Under the pieces are notes generated by a model that was not told the DNA's origin, ran no database searches, and worked only from the letters and a program-made list of their open reading frames with translations. From Paenibacillus planticolens (lineage in GTDB: Bacteria > Bacillota > Bacilli > Paenibacillales > NBRC-103111): a stretch of 64,000 nt of DNA. Both the position numbers and the translations under genes were made by a program. This document shows, in pieces, positions 44,301-54,595 of this stretch. How positions within the stretch are numbered: the stretch's first letter is position 1; each line of letters begins with the position of its first letter. The DNA lies in the NCBI RefSeq assembly GCF_013141725.1, contig NZ_WHNZ01000041.1, positions 62,001 to 126,000 of the forward strand. The letters run 5' to 3'.

Positions 44301-44470
44301 AATCCGCGATCCAAATATTCCAGTTGTACTCCTGTTGAGGTTGATGTAGTTACCTGATTGCTCGACTGCTCATTGGCTGCTGCTGTTCCGACCATGCCGC
44401 TGAACAAAACCATACAGCCCGTTGTAATAGTAAGCGCTTTCTTTGCGATGTTGGATTTTCTCTTCCCCAT
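41333..44470 (-). CDS. Secreted rhamnogalacturonan lyase PL11 with cohesin-like and dockerin modules
   Basis: First gene of the lyase pair, 1045 residues. Signal peptide to about 33 (ends TAAANE), then a PL11 propeller (LEYLDRGLTAVVKGSGVFLSWRLLG to about 770) with the same calcium loops as its sister (DMSVGDVDGDGQYEYFVKWD, VYDFDGDGKAEMMF), then a cohesin-like domain (about 780-910), a FIVAR-like helical spacer (about 915-985) and a dockerin (DYTNDGKTTIGDLALMV and LNNDKMIDIVDLSIL). It lacks the N-terminal binding module and fibronectin domains of the sister protein, and has an extra insert after the AGHYDHV region, so the two are probably endo- and exo-type or differ in substrate, like YesW and YesX of Bacillus subtilis. 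Confidence 0.93.
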   Translation of the reverse strand: MGKRKSNIAKKALTITTGCMVLFSGMVGTAAANEQSSNQVTTSTSTGVQLEYLDRGLTAVVKGSGVFLSWRLLGNEVTGYSATGLTGTNFNLYRDGVKIATIDSSTNYFDSAGKSSSKYYVAAVVNGKEVDKSASVTPWANGFYDLPLKKPADGVTPAGEAYTYKANDMSVGDVDGDGQYEYFVKWDPSNSKDVSQKGYTGNVYVDCYKFDGTLLYRIDLGVNVRAGAHYTQFMVYDFDGDGKAEMMFKTAPGTKISNYDAQGNVTSTKYITIPGEDLAAGYSNTDDYRLSAAGYYDHVVSMFMNWDKHPEVINGSWPKTLEECFGIPKKYAYPLSVGDAKLLADYFMDVYAPSRSTNNKLREFEGFIVDGPEYLTVFEGATGKELETIHYKPGREDDGLMWGDYALARIEPANRVDRFLAGVSYLDGANPYAIIARGYYTRSTIVSYRWNGKHLEEYWFVDSGWVKMTNPFNDSPHGRPGSNPAYASLTTQGAHSLSSADVDGDGKQEIVYGSSTIDHDGTLLYSSGDTISTGPNAGTYALLGHGDALHVTDIDPDRPGLEIFMVHEGATSVPYGYSLRDAKTGETIYGAYTGKDTGRGMIGDVDTTKRGIETWATALRMANGTTLGTSMPGTNMSIKWAGNMTTQIVNGAEGSTPTIDVWGGARALTATGTTTNNSTKGNPSLVADIFGDWREELLVRKTDSSAIRIYMSTEETNRKLYTLMHDPQYRVEIARQNTAYNQPAYTSFYFASDTDWSKVPIPNMKPFVAGGSLSGPDAVAPGQSFNVTYGLEYVSSEVLAEDITINVDTSKLDIVNAPPVSLDADTFKVLDYKITPGKIRILGVHFGDKQARPNGPLFSIALTAKASVQSGVGTASVSALTVADREGAEQQLQGSSYAVQIGSGDKTQLNALIAEAQGVINAAVEGGQIGQYPAGSKAILQAAIDKATQAANDPTIGQELINQAIAELSAKLQTFRNSVVTSIVGDYTNDGKTTIGDLALMVKAYGKSQADMDWNEWKKYDLNNDKMIDIVDLSILARLIMGDDL

Positions 44471-44840
44471 GCTTTAAGTCACCATCCTTATCGGTTATGA
44501 ATCTTACGATTCGACATAATTCGATACAATTCGTTTCTGGATTTTATGCGCAAGATTTTTCTGAGAAGACATTCATTATTTGAAGCATTTCATGCTAAAC
44601 ACCTTGAAAGCACGCCTTACAAGTCCCCTGCGGATATCAGCTCGACACTCATCCTATCTGCGCGCTGCAGCCTCCTCTCATCGTTGCTTCGTAACTCCAT
44701 GATACTCGTCCATGTTTCTCACTACCTCTAAAATGATACATTGTGTATTTTTTATTTGCCAAATAAAAAACCGTTATTTTTGTTCAAGAAACAGTTATAT
44801 TCCCTGAATGTTCGACAGGACAACCTGAGAACGCAAACAC

Positions 44841-44873
44841 AATAAGGACCTAGCCTGCGGCTAGGTCCTTATT
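44841..44873. terminator. Strong hairpin, orphan terminator
   Basis: AATAAGGACCTAGCC and GGCTAGGTCCTTATT arms around a 3-base loop. On the minus strand it follows only the short remnant at 44869-44979, not an intact gene. Confidence 0.75.
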
Positions 44874-44979
44874 TAAACCCATAACGTTTGAGCATGGGGA
44901 GGAATTGGACATAGTGCTCCAGCCGTTTCTTGAAATCGTCTGTTCCCTTACCCTGATTCGGTTGAAGGAATGGTATGTC
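44869..44979 (-). pseudogene. Possible C-terminal gene remnant
   Basis: A 36-codon open stretch (PFLQPNQGKGTDDFKKRL, later VQFLPMLKRYGFK) ends with a TAA inside the terminator stem. Its upstream side is closed by two in-frame TGA codons next to where repeat R4 begins (44991). It has the look of the tail of a larger protein, possibly a transposase, but I cannot identify it. Confidence 0.3.
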
Positions 44980-44990
44980 TCATCACGCTT

Positions 44991-45167
44991 CGGACACAAC
45001 AGCCGTTATCTTCGCGAAAAGCGTCGTATTTCTCTTCTATCGGACACCAGAGACTGTATTTGCCGATTTCGAGGCGAAATCAGTCCCCAAATGAGCAAGT
45101 AACAGCGCTGGTGTCCGCTGCTTGTTCGAGGAGGTCTTTTTCCATCGAATAAGGGGCTCTCTGTCCG
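44991..45167. repeat. Four-arm palindromic repeat R4 (arm family II)
   Basis: Forward arms CGGACACAACAGCCGTTATC (44991) and CGGACACCAGAGACTGTATT (45041). Inverted arms end GCGCTGGTGTCCG (45117) and GGCTCTCTGTCCG (45167). Arm pitch is exactly 50 bases on each side. Confidence 0.85.
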
Positions 45168-45234
45168 GCTTGTAAATCCAATCCTTCCATCCTAATGATG
45201 GATAATATCCCAAACATGTGCCTCGCCTTTAAAA

Positions 45235-45285
45235 GGGAATTCCATTCCTTTATTTGAGCAAAAGCAGTAATTGTGGGTCCTCTGG
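45235..45285. repeat. Truncated family I four-arm repeat (R4t)
   Basis: GGGAATTCCATTCCTTTATT and the next 30 bases align with the first 50 bases of R5 (45454 on). The copy stops where its second arm should start, and the TTCTAC microsatellite begins there. Confidence 0.65.
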
Positions 45286-45291
45286 TTTTTA

Positions 45292-45375
45292 CTTCTCTAC
45301 TCTCTACTCTCTACTTCTCTTACTTCTACTTCTACTTCTACTTCTACTTCTACTTCTACTTCTACTTCTACTTCT
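45292..45375. repeat. TTCTAC hexanucleotide microsatellite
   Basis: Eight perfect TTCTAC copies (45324-45371) preceded by degenerate TCTCTAC and CTCTTAC units. Frames across it read Phe-Tyr or Leu repeats and are not genes. Confidence 0.9.
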
Positions 45376-45453
45376 TGTACACCCTTGTTATACTCCGGAT
45401 GCACTTCACCTTCGCATGCTTGGTACCAGCTCAACTTGAAATCCGCTTACTGA

Positions 45454-45632
45454 GGGAACTCTATTCCCTTATTTCAGTGAAAAGCGGAATTTCGGGCGCC
45501 CGAGGGGATCTACAGGGTCTTATTTCACCTCAATGATCTAACAATCTGCTCGCATTGGTGGAATAGCGGAACCTAGTTCCCATTCCCTTGCGAAAAGGGC
45601 TTTTTCTAGCCAAATAGCGCCCTGTAGTTCCC
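45454..45632. repeat. Four-arm palindromic repeat R5 (arm family I)
   Basis: Forward arms GGGAACTCTATTCCCTTATT (45454) and GGGGATCTACAGGGTCTTAT (45504). Inverted arms end at 45581 (GGAACCTAGTTCCC) and 45632 (CGCCCTGTAGTTCCC). Pitches are 50 and 51 bases. Confidence 0.85.
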
Positions 45633-45842
45633 ACTTTCAACGAGGTATGAAAATTCGCCGTCCCTACGTGATATAAGTAATAATCTTGGCTCGCCAAACA
45701 CCTCATAACCTTAGCCTGCTGCTAGTATCTCTAACTTTTTGTGCTCAGAGATAAATAGGCAAGCTATCTGTGTTTATTCCATCTAATTTCGAGGTATCCG
45801 CTTAGATAAGACCTAATCTAAAACGTAGAATTGCTTATATGC

Positions 45843-45885
45843 AAAAAAAATCTGCCCAACCTCAGCACAGCCGCGGAAAGTTAGG
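45843..45885 (-). terminator. Terminator downstream of glycerate kinase and of repeat R6
   Basis: TGCCTAAC/GTTGGGCA arms with a U8 tail on the minus strand. The nearest upstream minus-strand gene is glxK (stop at 46215), with R6 in between. Confidence 0.6.
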
Positions 45886-45966
45886 CAAACTTTTGTTCTT
45901 AGTAGATTCAGGTTATCATTCGTAATCATGACATTTCATTAACTTACAGGTGACCATTACACCTAC

Positions 45967-46149
45967 GTTGTACTTTGTACAACGAATTGGGTGCTTTTCA
46001 AAGCCAAACTAACTCTTCATTGTATAAAATACAATGATTTTCCTCAAATGTGCCAAATACCCTGCCACAAGGATCAAATGGTTGCACAAAATGCAACGAA
46101 GCCTCCTGCCGAAGCGTAAACAGGCGCAAATGATTGCACAAAGTGCAAC
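45967..46149. repeat. Four-arm palindromic repeat R6 (arm family IV, self-palindromic arms)
   Basis: Four 17-base arms, each itself a near or perfect palindrome: GTTGTACTTTGTACAAC (45967), ATTGTATAAAATACAAT (46019), GTTGCACAAAATGCAAC (46081) and ATTGCACAAAGTGCAAC (46133). Centres are 52 bases apart within each pair and 62 across the middle. The span matches the other repeats. Confidence 0.85.
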
Positions 46150-46214
46150 ATGAGCGCCAGAAAACCAACTTCAGCTGCATGTCAACCCCAACCGTTTCCC
46201 CTCGTCCGTCCATT

Positions 46215-47357
46215 TTATCTCTGCCCCAAAGAAGCAAGATAAGTCCGCATCACATGCTCCGCTTTTTGCGTCAGAAGCTCAGCGGTCCTGTCCATCGCCT
46301 CCTGCAGCGACATCGGCCCGTTCACGATACTATGGATGCTCGTAATGCCATGCTCGAGGAGGATTTCCACGCCTTGTCCGATAGAACCGCTCAGTACAAC
46401 AACAGGTACGCCCTTCTTCTGAGCAGCCTGGGCGATGCCCATAGGAGCTTTGCCGGAAGCGGTTTGAGCATCTGTCCGGCCTTCTCCCGTAAACACAAGC
46501 GAGGCACTTTGCAGATGCTGATAAAAATTGCACGTTTCCATGACAATCTCAACACCGCGCCGCATTTCGGAGGGAAAGAATGCTTGAAATGCGCCTCCCA
46601 GTCCACCTGCCGCCCCTGCGCCAGGCAGATTGTGAACGGCGATGCCCGTATGAGCCTCCATAAGATCCGCCCAATGAAGGAGCGCCTTATCAAGTTCTTC
46701 GACCATCTCGGGGGTCGCACCCTTCTGCGGTCCGAACACATAGGACGCTCCTTGCGGACCAATGAAGGGGTTCACCACATCAGATGCAATCGTGAAAGAC
46801 GATTGTGCAATTCGCACATCCCAATCAGCGGCATCAATGCGGCTAATTTGTGTAAGACCTTGCGCCCCATGCGGGACAGGATGCCCGTCTGCATCCAAAA
46901 GCCCTAACCCGAGCGCTTGGAGCATTCCACTGCCTCCATCATTGGTTGCACTGCCGCCGAGCGCCAAAATAAACTTGCGATACCCGCTATCCAGCGCATG
47001 CTTAATGAGCTGCCCCGTTCCGTAGGTCGTCGCTAGCCAAGGATTTCTCTGCTCCTCACGGATCAAAATGAGCCCGGAAGCCGCTGCCATCTCAATGACA
47101 CAAGTTTTTTGGTCACCGAGAACACCGTATTCGGCAGTCACCTCATCCAACAGAGGGCCGCGAACAGGAACTTGGATTGTGGTCCCCTGCGTCGCGCCGA
47201 TCAGACTATCGACCGTTCCTTCCCCGCCGTCAGCCATAGGCACGAGCACGGTTTCCGCGTCGGGAGCCGCCTTTCGAATGCCTCGCTCGATCGCAAGAGC
47301 GGCCTCTTTTGCGCTTAAACTGCCCTTAAATGAATCAGGCGCTATGACAATTTTCAC
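46215..47357 (-). CDS. glxK: Glycerate kinase
   Basis: Phosphorylates glycerate to a phosphoglycerate in the glyoxylate/glucarate route. A 380-residue protein of the GckA/GlxK type I family: MKIVIAPDSFKGSLSAKEAALAIERG at the N-terminus, VPMADGGEGTVDSLI near 40-55 and a Gly-rich LALGGSATNDGGSGMLQALG at about 130-150. Start is GTG at 47357 with GAGGGG upstream. It follows the tartronate-semialdehyde-reductase-like gene by 31 bases with no terminator, so both enzymes are co-expressed. Confidence 0.93.
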   Translation of the reverse strand: MKIVIAPDSFKGSLSAKEAALAIERGIRKAAPDAETVLVPMADGGEGTVDSLIGATQGTTIQVPVRGPLLDEVTAEYGVLGDQKTCVIEMAAASGLILIREEQRNPWLATTYGTGQLIKHALDSGYRKFILALGGSATNDGGSGMLQALGLGLLDADGHPVPHGAQGLTQISRIDAADWDVRIAQSSFTIASDVVNPFIGPQGASYVFGPQKGATPEMVEELDKALLHWADLMEAHTGIAVHNLPGAGAAGGLGGAFQAFFPSEMRRGVEIVMETCNFYQHLQSASLVFTGEGRTDAQTASGKAPMGIAQAAQKKGVPVVVLSGSIGQGVEILLEHGITSIHSIVNGPMSLQEAMDRTAELLTQKAEHVMRTYLASLGQR

Positions 47358-47388
47358 AGAACGTCCCCTCGATCCCGGTCACATTTGA

Positions 47389-48273
47389 TTAAAGTCTGCT
47401 GATCAGTTTATATAACGCATGCGTACCGCTGTCTTCCTCACCGCTCGCAGCCAATTGCTCGTAGAGCGATTCAGCCAAAGCAAGTCCTGGCAGCTTCGCA
47501 TTCATTTCTTCAGCCGATTGAAGCGCGATTTTCATATCTTTAATAAAATGTTTGACATAAAAACCAGGCGCGAAATTTCCGGCGATCATCCGGGGTGCCA
47601 GGTTGCTTAATGACCAGCTGCCTGCGGCGCCTGACTCAATGCTTTTCAGCACCGTAGCTGGATCCAGCCCTGATTTTTCCGCGTAGACAAGCGCTTCGAC
47701 CACCCCCATCATATTGCTGGCAATTGCGATTTGATTGCACATTTTGGTATGCTGGCCTGCGCCTGCTTCCCCTTGATAGACGATGTTCGTACCTAACTTT
47801 TGAAACAATGGCAGTACCGCATCAAAAGCTTCGCGCGAGCCCCCCACCATAATCGACAGTCTCGCTTCTTTCGCCCCAACATCTCCGCCGGAAACCGGCG
47901 CATCGAGCGCATACACCCCGCGGGAACGGGCCTCATCTTCAATCCGCTGGGCAAGCTTCGGGGAGGACGTTGTCATGTCTACGACATAGCTGCCTGGCTT
48001 GGCGTTCGACAGAATCCCATTTTCGCCTAAATAAATTTCTTCTACGTCGCTTGGGAAACCAACCATTGTAAGAATAACATCACACTGCTGCGCTAAACTC
48101 CCGGGAGTTTCTGACCAATGGGCACCTCGATCAATGAGCTCCTGCGCTTTGGATTTTGTCCTTGAAAACAGGTGAACCTGATAGCCTGCCTGCATAAGAT
48201 GGCCTGCCATACTTTTGCCCATGACGCCAGTTCCTATAAATCCAACAACGGTTTGTGCCGGATGAATGACCAC
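47389..48273 (-). CDS. Beta-hydroxyacid dehydrogenase (2-hydroxy-3-oxopropionate reductase-like)
   Basis: A 294-residue NAD(P)-dependent dehydrogenase. Dinucleotide motif VGFIGTGVMGKSMAGHLM, substrate block DAPVSGGDVGAKEARLSIMVGG and catalytic Lys in GQHTKMCNQIAIASNM (family G-x-x-x-K-x-x-N). Pairing with glycerate kinase favours reduction of tartronate semialdehyde to glycerate over 3-hydroxyisobutyrate oxidation. Start GTG at 48273 has AAAGGTGG 8 bases upstream; a GTG at 48285 lies within that site. Confidence 0.88.
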   Translation of the reverse strand: MVIHPAQTVVGFIGTGVMGKSMAGHLMQAGYQVHLFSRTKSKAQELIDRGAHWSETPGSLAQQCDVILTMVGFPSDVEEIYLGENGILSNAKPGSYVVDMTTSSPKLAQRIEDEARSRGVYALDAPVSGGDVGAKEARLSIMVGGSREAFDAVLPLFQKLGTNIVYQGEAGAGQHTKMCNQIAIASNMMGVVEALVYAEKSGLDPATVLKSIESGAAGSWSLSNLAPRMIAGNFAPGFYVKHFIKDMKIALQSAEEMNAKLPGLALAESLYEQLAASGEEDSGTHALYKLISRL

Positions 48274-48439
48274 ACATAAAACCACCTTTCAAAATTCAAC
48301 ATGTTCTTTGTTGCCCGAAATGATGCCATTTTCAGCCAATACTCCTAACTTAACATCCTCTTCAGGCGAGGTCAATGTAAGGTGTACAGCATACGCCACT
48401 GCAGTCCAAGCACCCTATCGCGAAAAATGGCGTCATGAA

Positions 48440-48479
48440 GAAAAAACCGCTTCGATACAGGGTATCGGGCGGCTTTTTG
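48440..48479. terminator. Terminator downstream of lacZ and of repeat R7
   Basis: AAAAAACCGCttCGATAC and GTATCGggCGGCTTTTT form a stem with a 3-base loop and A/U runs on both sides. The preceding minus-strand gene is lacZ (stop at 48746), with R7 between. Confidence 0.85.
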
Positions 48480-48490
48480 AAGTTATGCTT

Positions 48491-48672
48491 TAACGGACAG
48501 AGCAGACTTTAAGCAATGGAAAAAGTACCTGTATGCATTCTAACGGACGTCAATGCAGCTATTCACTTTATCCACCGCATAATTAAGCGGTTTTTAGTCC
48601 AGTAACGACTCTGGAGTCCGTTAGTAATGAAACTTAGACATTTATCCAAAATAAGAGCACTGATGTCCGTTA
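48491..48672. repeat. Four-arm palindromic repeat R7 (arm family II, TAACGGAC type)
   Basis: Forward arms TAACGGACAGAGCAG (48491) and TAACGGACGTCAATGCAG (48541). Inverted arms end CTGGAGTCCGTTA (48623) and CTGATGTCCGTTA (48672). Pitches are 50 and 49 bases. The core CGGACA-CAGAG resembles R4. Confidence 0.85.
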
Positions 48673-48745
48673 ATAAACACATTCGTCTCGACCGTCCTCA
48701 AGGTTTATCCGTACTTTCTAACCATCTGGCGCAGCCGTTTCCAAC

Positions 48746-51892
<3,147 letters not shown>

Positions 51893-51940
51893 TTAAAACC
51901 TCGCTTCTTGTGGGTTGTATAACTTTCATCAACGATGTAT

Positions 51941-51959
51941 TTATTGTACAGGACAATAA
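51941..51959. promoter_or_regulatory. Operator-like palindrome between lacZ and the AraC regulator
   Basis: TTATTGTACAGGACAATAA: perfect 7-base arms around ACAGG, in the centre of the 112-base divergent intergenic region. Confidence 0.45.
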
Positions 51960-52001
51960 TTTCTTTTAAAATATAAGATACTACGCGTGGCATATTAAAA
52001 A

Positions 52002-52880
52002 ATGAAAGAGATGGTTCTTCTTAAGATGACTACAGACTATAGAAAATTTTTCGTCATTACGGAAACGGACCGGAAGCTGCCGCTGATCCTGGAAACGGTC
52101 GGATACGAGAATCAGCAGCTTTATTATAAGCGGGAAGAAGGCTATCCCTGCTTTCACTGGCTGCAAACGATCGAAGGAGCCGGAGAAATTATTCTCGATA
52201 ACTCGTCGATCAAACTTGGTGAAAATCAAGGCATGCTGCTTGCCGCGGGCGTTCCGCATGAATACAAAGTTCTTTCGCCCAAATGGTCAACCTGGTATGT
52301 TACCTTTGACGGCGCACTCGCTGCTTCCATCGTTTATGCCTTGGAGATTCCGTTATCCACTCAGATCAGCTGGGGAGCGGAGACTCCGCTTGCCGGCATT
52401 CACAACTATTTTTACGAAAAGTACCGATACAGCTATGATTTCACCGGAATGAACGGTTCGCTGGAAGTTTATCAGTTCCTTACACTGCTCAAAAATCACG
52501 GAAACATCAACAAAAGCGCCTCCTTCTCCCAAAGCCACGAGCGGTTGCTACCGCTATTGTTTCAATTGGAGCAGAATTTTGCTTCCGCCGAGGTCGGCCT
52601 TACGTGGATGTCAGAGGAGCTGGGTGTCAGCCCGCAGCACGTCAATACGCTATTCCGCAAAGCTTTTGGTCTCTCTCCGTATCAATACCTGCTGCAGCTG
52701 CGGCTTCAGAAATCCAAGGAGCTCCTGATTACGCAGCACAACCGGACCATCAAGCAAATTGCGGAAGCAACCGGCTTTCTTGACGCTTCGCATTTCATCT
52801 CAACCTTTCGAAAAACCGTCGGATTAACGCCTGAAGTGTTCAGAAATCAATATAACAACAATCATATAGAAAAAGGATAG
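52002..52880 (+). CDS. AraC-family transcriptional regulator
   Basis: A 292-residue regulator with an N-terminal cupin-like sugar-binding domain (GAGEIILDNSSIKLGENQGMLLAAGVPHEYK) and two helix-turn-helix motifs at the C-terminus (LTWMSEELGVSPQHVNTLFRKAFG and IKQIAEATGFLDASHFISTFRKTVGLTPEVFR). Divergent position next to lacZ makes it the probable activator of lacZ. Several in-frame ATGs (52002, 52011, 52023) lie at the start and none has a strong ribosome site, so the exact start is unsure. Confidence 0.9.
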   Translation: MKEMVLLKMTTDYRKFFVITETDRKLPLILETVGYENQQLYYKREEGYPCFHWLQTIEGAGEIILDNSSIKLGENQGMLLAAGVPHEYKVLSPKWSTWYVTFDGALAASIVYALEIPLSTQISWGAETPLAGIHNYFYEKYRYSYDFTGMNGSLEVYQFLTLLKNHGNINKSASFSQSHERLLPLLFQLEQNFASAEVGLTWMSEELGVSPQHVNTLFRKAFGLSPYQYLLQLRLQKSKELLITQHNRTIKQIAEATGFLDASHFISTFRKTVGLTPEVFRNQYNNNHIEKG

Positions 52881-52928
52881 AACGAGTCGCCTCGCCTATC
52901 CTCAACGTATGCTTTGCTTATTCGGAAT

Positions 52929-53219
52929 TTAATGATTAGGTACAAACTCACTATGAACTTCAATTAGCTTTCGGACGAAAATCTCAAAATCATTTTTACT
53001 AGAAGAAAACTTGAAATCGGTTACACCCGTGTTGAAATCAATAACGGTAAGCGCCACTCGGTTCTGTGGATATTCTGGGATCGGCTCGGAGGCAAGAGTA
53101 ATATTTTTGAAAGGGTAAATGGACGTTTCACCGTACAAACGCAGCACAGTCAGATGATCATCTCTCAATTCCAGCGAAATCTGTTGATCGGAATCAGTGA
53201 AACTTTTCAGTGTACTCAT
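52929..53219 (-). CDS. Hypothetical protein, 96 residues
   Basis: Small soluble beta-rich protein (ISLELRDDHLTVLRLYGETSIYPF) with a helical C-terminus (FEIFVRKLIEVHSEF). Start ATG at 53219 has AAAGGATG and AGGAGG upstream. Not recognised; converges with the AraC gene. Confidence 0.7.
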   Translation of the reverse strand: MSTLKSFTDSDQQISLELRDDHLTVLRLYGETSIYPFKNITLASEPIPEYPQNRVALTVIDFNTGVTDFKFSSSKNDFEIFVRKLIEVHSEFVPNH

Positions 53220-53310
53220 CCTTTATCAATCCTCCTCTTGTCCTCTATTTTACTCTCAAATGGCGAGATAAAGAAGCCCAAAACGAAAAAAAAGTCCCTA
53301 TTTATTTCCT

Positions 53311-53336
53311 GTTTGAAAGCTTGTACAGGCGGGTAA
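53311..53336 (+). promoter_or_regulatory. Sigma-B-like promoter before L25/Ctc
   Basis: GTTTGA (53311-53316), 14-base spacer, GGGTAA (53331-53336), close to the sigma-B consensus GTTTAA-N13-15-GGGTAT. The start site would be about 27 bases before the ribosome site at 53372-53376. Confidence 0.5.
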
Positions 53337-53387
53337 AAGACTATAGGGCAGAACGCCGCTTTTTACAACGCTACGGAGGTGCAGAAT

Positions 53388-53975
53388 ATGAGCACAACGA
53401 TTTTACTATCTGAACGAACAGGTCCTGTGAAAAAACTGCGAGAACAAGGACATATTCCCGCTGTCGTCTACAGCTCTCGTATGGATTCCGAGCATGTCAC
53501 CGTCCCGGAAAAAGAAATCCGCGCATCGCTGAAGCGCAATCCGCATGCTATTCTGAAAGTTGCCTTGCCTTCCAAAACAAAAGAATCCGTCATTGTCCAT
53601 CATGTCCAGAAAGATTCTCTGACGGGCCAATTGCTGCATGTTGATTTTTTGCAAATTAATATGAAAGAAAAGCTAGAGACGTCGATCGCCGTCCACTTTG
53701 CAGGAGAGGCTAAAGGCACGAAGGAAGGCGGCATTCTCCAAGTAGAGATGCACGAAGTCATGATCCGCTGCATGCCGAATAAGCTGCCCGAATCCCTTGC
53801 GCTGGATATTAGCCAGCTGAACATAGGCGAGCATCTCACCGTTGCCGATCTCAAGGTTCCGAAGCACATTGAGATACTCTCCGATCCAGAGACCATTCTT
53901 GTTACGGTTCTCGGCATACAGAAGATGGACGCGTCCGCCGAGCCAGCTGCACAACCGGAGGCCGCTTCCGAATAG
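53388..53975 (+). CDS. rplY: Ribosomal protein L25 / general stress protein Ctc
   Basis: A 195-residue member of the L25/CTC family: N-terminal L25 5S-rRNA-binding domain (GPVKKLREQGHIPAVVYS; KESVIVHHVQKDSLTGQLLHVDFLQI) and a beta-rich TL5 C-terminal domain (CMPNKLPESLALDISQLNIGEHLTVADLKVP), ending in an Ala/Pro/Glu tail. ATG at 53388 has GGAGG 8 bases upstream. A sigma-B-type promoter in front fits the known stress induction of ctc in Bacillus subtilis. The N-terminal domain is shorter than usual at its start, so it may be a stress-specific second L25 copy. Confidence 0.9.
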   Translation: MSTTILLSERTGPVKKLREQGHIPAVVYSSRMDSEHVTVPEKEIRASLKRNPHAILKVALPSKTKESVIVHHVQKDSLTGQLLHVDFLQINMKEKLETSIAVHFAGEAKGTKEGGILQVEMHEVMIRCMPNKLPESLALDISQLNIGEHLTVADLKVPKHIEILSDPETILVTVLGIQKMDASAEPAAQPEAASE

Positions 53976-53990
53976 TTGAGGATATGGATA

Positions 53991-54040
53991 GAGGCCGCCC
54001 CATAAGTCATAGAAATGACTGGGGCAGCCTCTTTATTTTT
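53991..54040. terminator. Terminator of rplY, bidirectional
   Basis: GAGGCcGCCCC-TAAGTCAT and ATGACT-GGGGCaGCCTC arms followed by TTTATTTTT; it also lies next to the convergent gene ending at 54050. Confidence 0.88.
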
Positions 54041-54049
54041 AAAACGTTT

Positions 54050-54280
54050 CTATCCTGCTTGTCCAAATGCGTGCATCTGACTGCTCATGACTTTCGAAAC
54101 GATTAATTTATGTTGTTCGGCTCTAGCTACAATCACTTGCAAACTATTGCGTATTTCTAAAGCTTCATCCAAGTATTCCCTATCACCAAAAATTTCGTAC
54201 AACCTCATATAATCATTATACTCATCCAACCATTGATCGAAGTAAGAAGATGTCAAATCTATCAACTCCCTTAGTTCCAT
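54050..54280 (-). CDS. Small hypothetical helical protein
   Basis: Up to 76 residues, acidic and helical (FDQWLDEYNDYMRLYEIFGDREYLDEALEIRNSL), resembling small spore- or sporulation-type Spo0E-like helical hairpins in composition but lacking their signature motif. ATG at 54280 has no ribosome site; a TTG at 54256 has GGGAG 8 bases upstream and may be the true start. Function unknown. Confidence 0.55.
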   Translation of the reverse strand: MELRELIDLTSSYFDQWLDEYNDYMRLYEIFGDREYLDEALEIRNSLQVIVARAEQHKLIVSKVMSSQMHAFGQAG

Positions 54281-54389
54281 GATAGAGCAAAATGATTAAT
54301 TTATTATTAGGAATAGATTAATTTTTCTTAAACAAATACGTACGTCAAAAACCGTCAAACGCTTATGCAGCATATAACGGTTCTCTAGT

Positions 54390-54584
54390 CTACTCTATTA
54401 AATCTTCCTTCTGCTGCAAGCCTATCCCGCAAATGAACAAGACGGTTAGAAATAATAGCACTCCAAACACATCCCACCACAAACTGCCCGCAACGTTAGG
54501 AAGAGTGCCTATGCCTAAAATAAGTGCAGGTGCGAACCACAACATTTTTTCCAATATTCCCCGAAGTGCTTTTAGTCTTTGCAA
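54390..54584 (-). CDS. Small membrane protein, hypothetical
   Basis: Up to 64 residues with two hydrophobic helices (MLWFAPALILGIGTLP and WWDVFGVLLFLTVLFICGIGL) and a charged tail QQKEDLIE. The TTG start at 54584 has only a weak GGGG site; ATG in EKMLWFAP is an alternative preceded by GGGGAATATTGG. Not recognised. Confidence 0.45.
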   Translation of the reverse strand: MQRLKALRGILEKMLWFAPALILGIGTLPNVAGSLWWDVFGVLLFLTVLFICGIGLQQKEDLIE

Positions 54585-54595
54585 GATGTACGACC

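Noticed and set aside
45254-45536. Frames encoding Leu or Phe-Tyr repeats near 45300
   Set aside because: They are translations of the TTCTAC microsatellite; different frames give different homopolymers and none has a start signal.
45967-46149. Four separate terminators or a Fur/Zur-type box cluster
   Set aside because: The 17-base palindromic arms have no U-tracts, and their spacing matches the four-arm repeats; no promoter lies next to them.
44991-46149. Insertion sequence
   Set aside because: No transposase frame or terminal inverted repeats flanking a gene; the inverted sequences are explained by the four-arm repeats.
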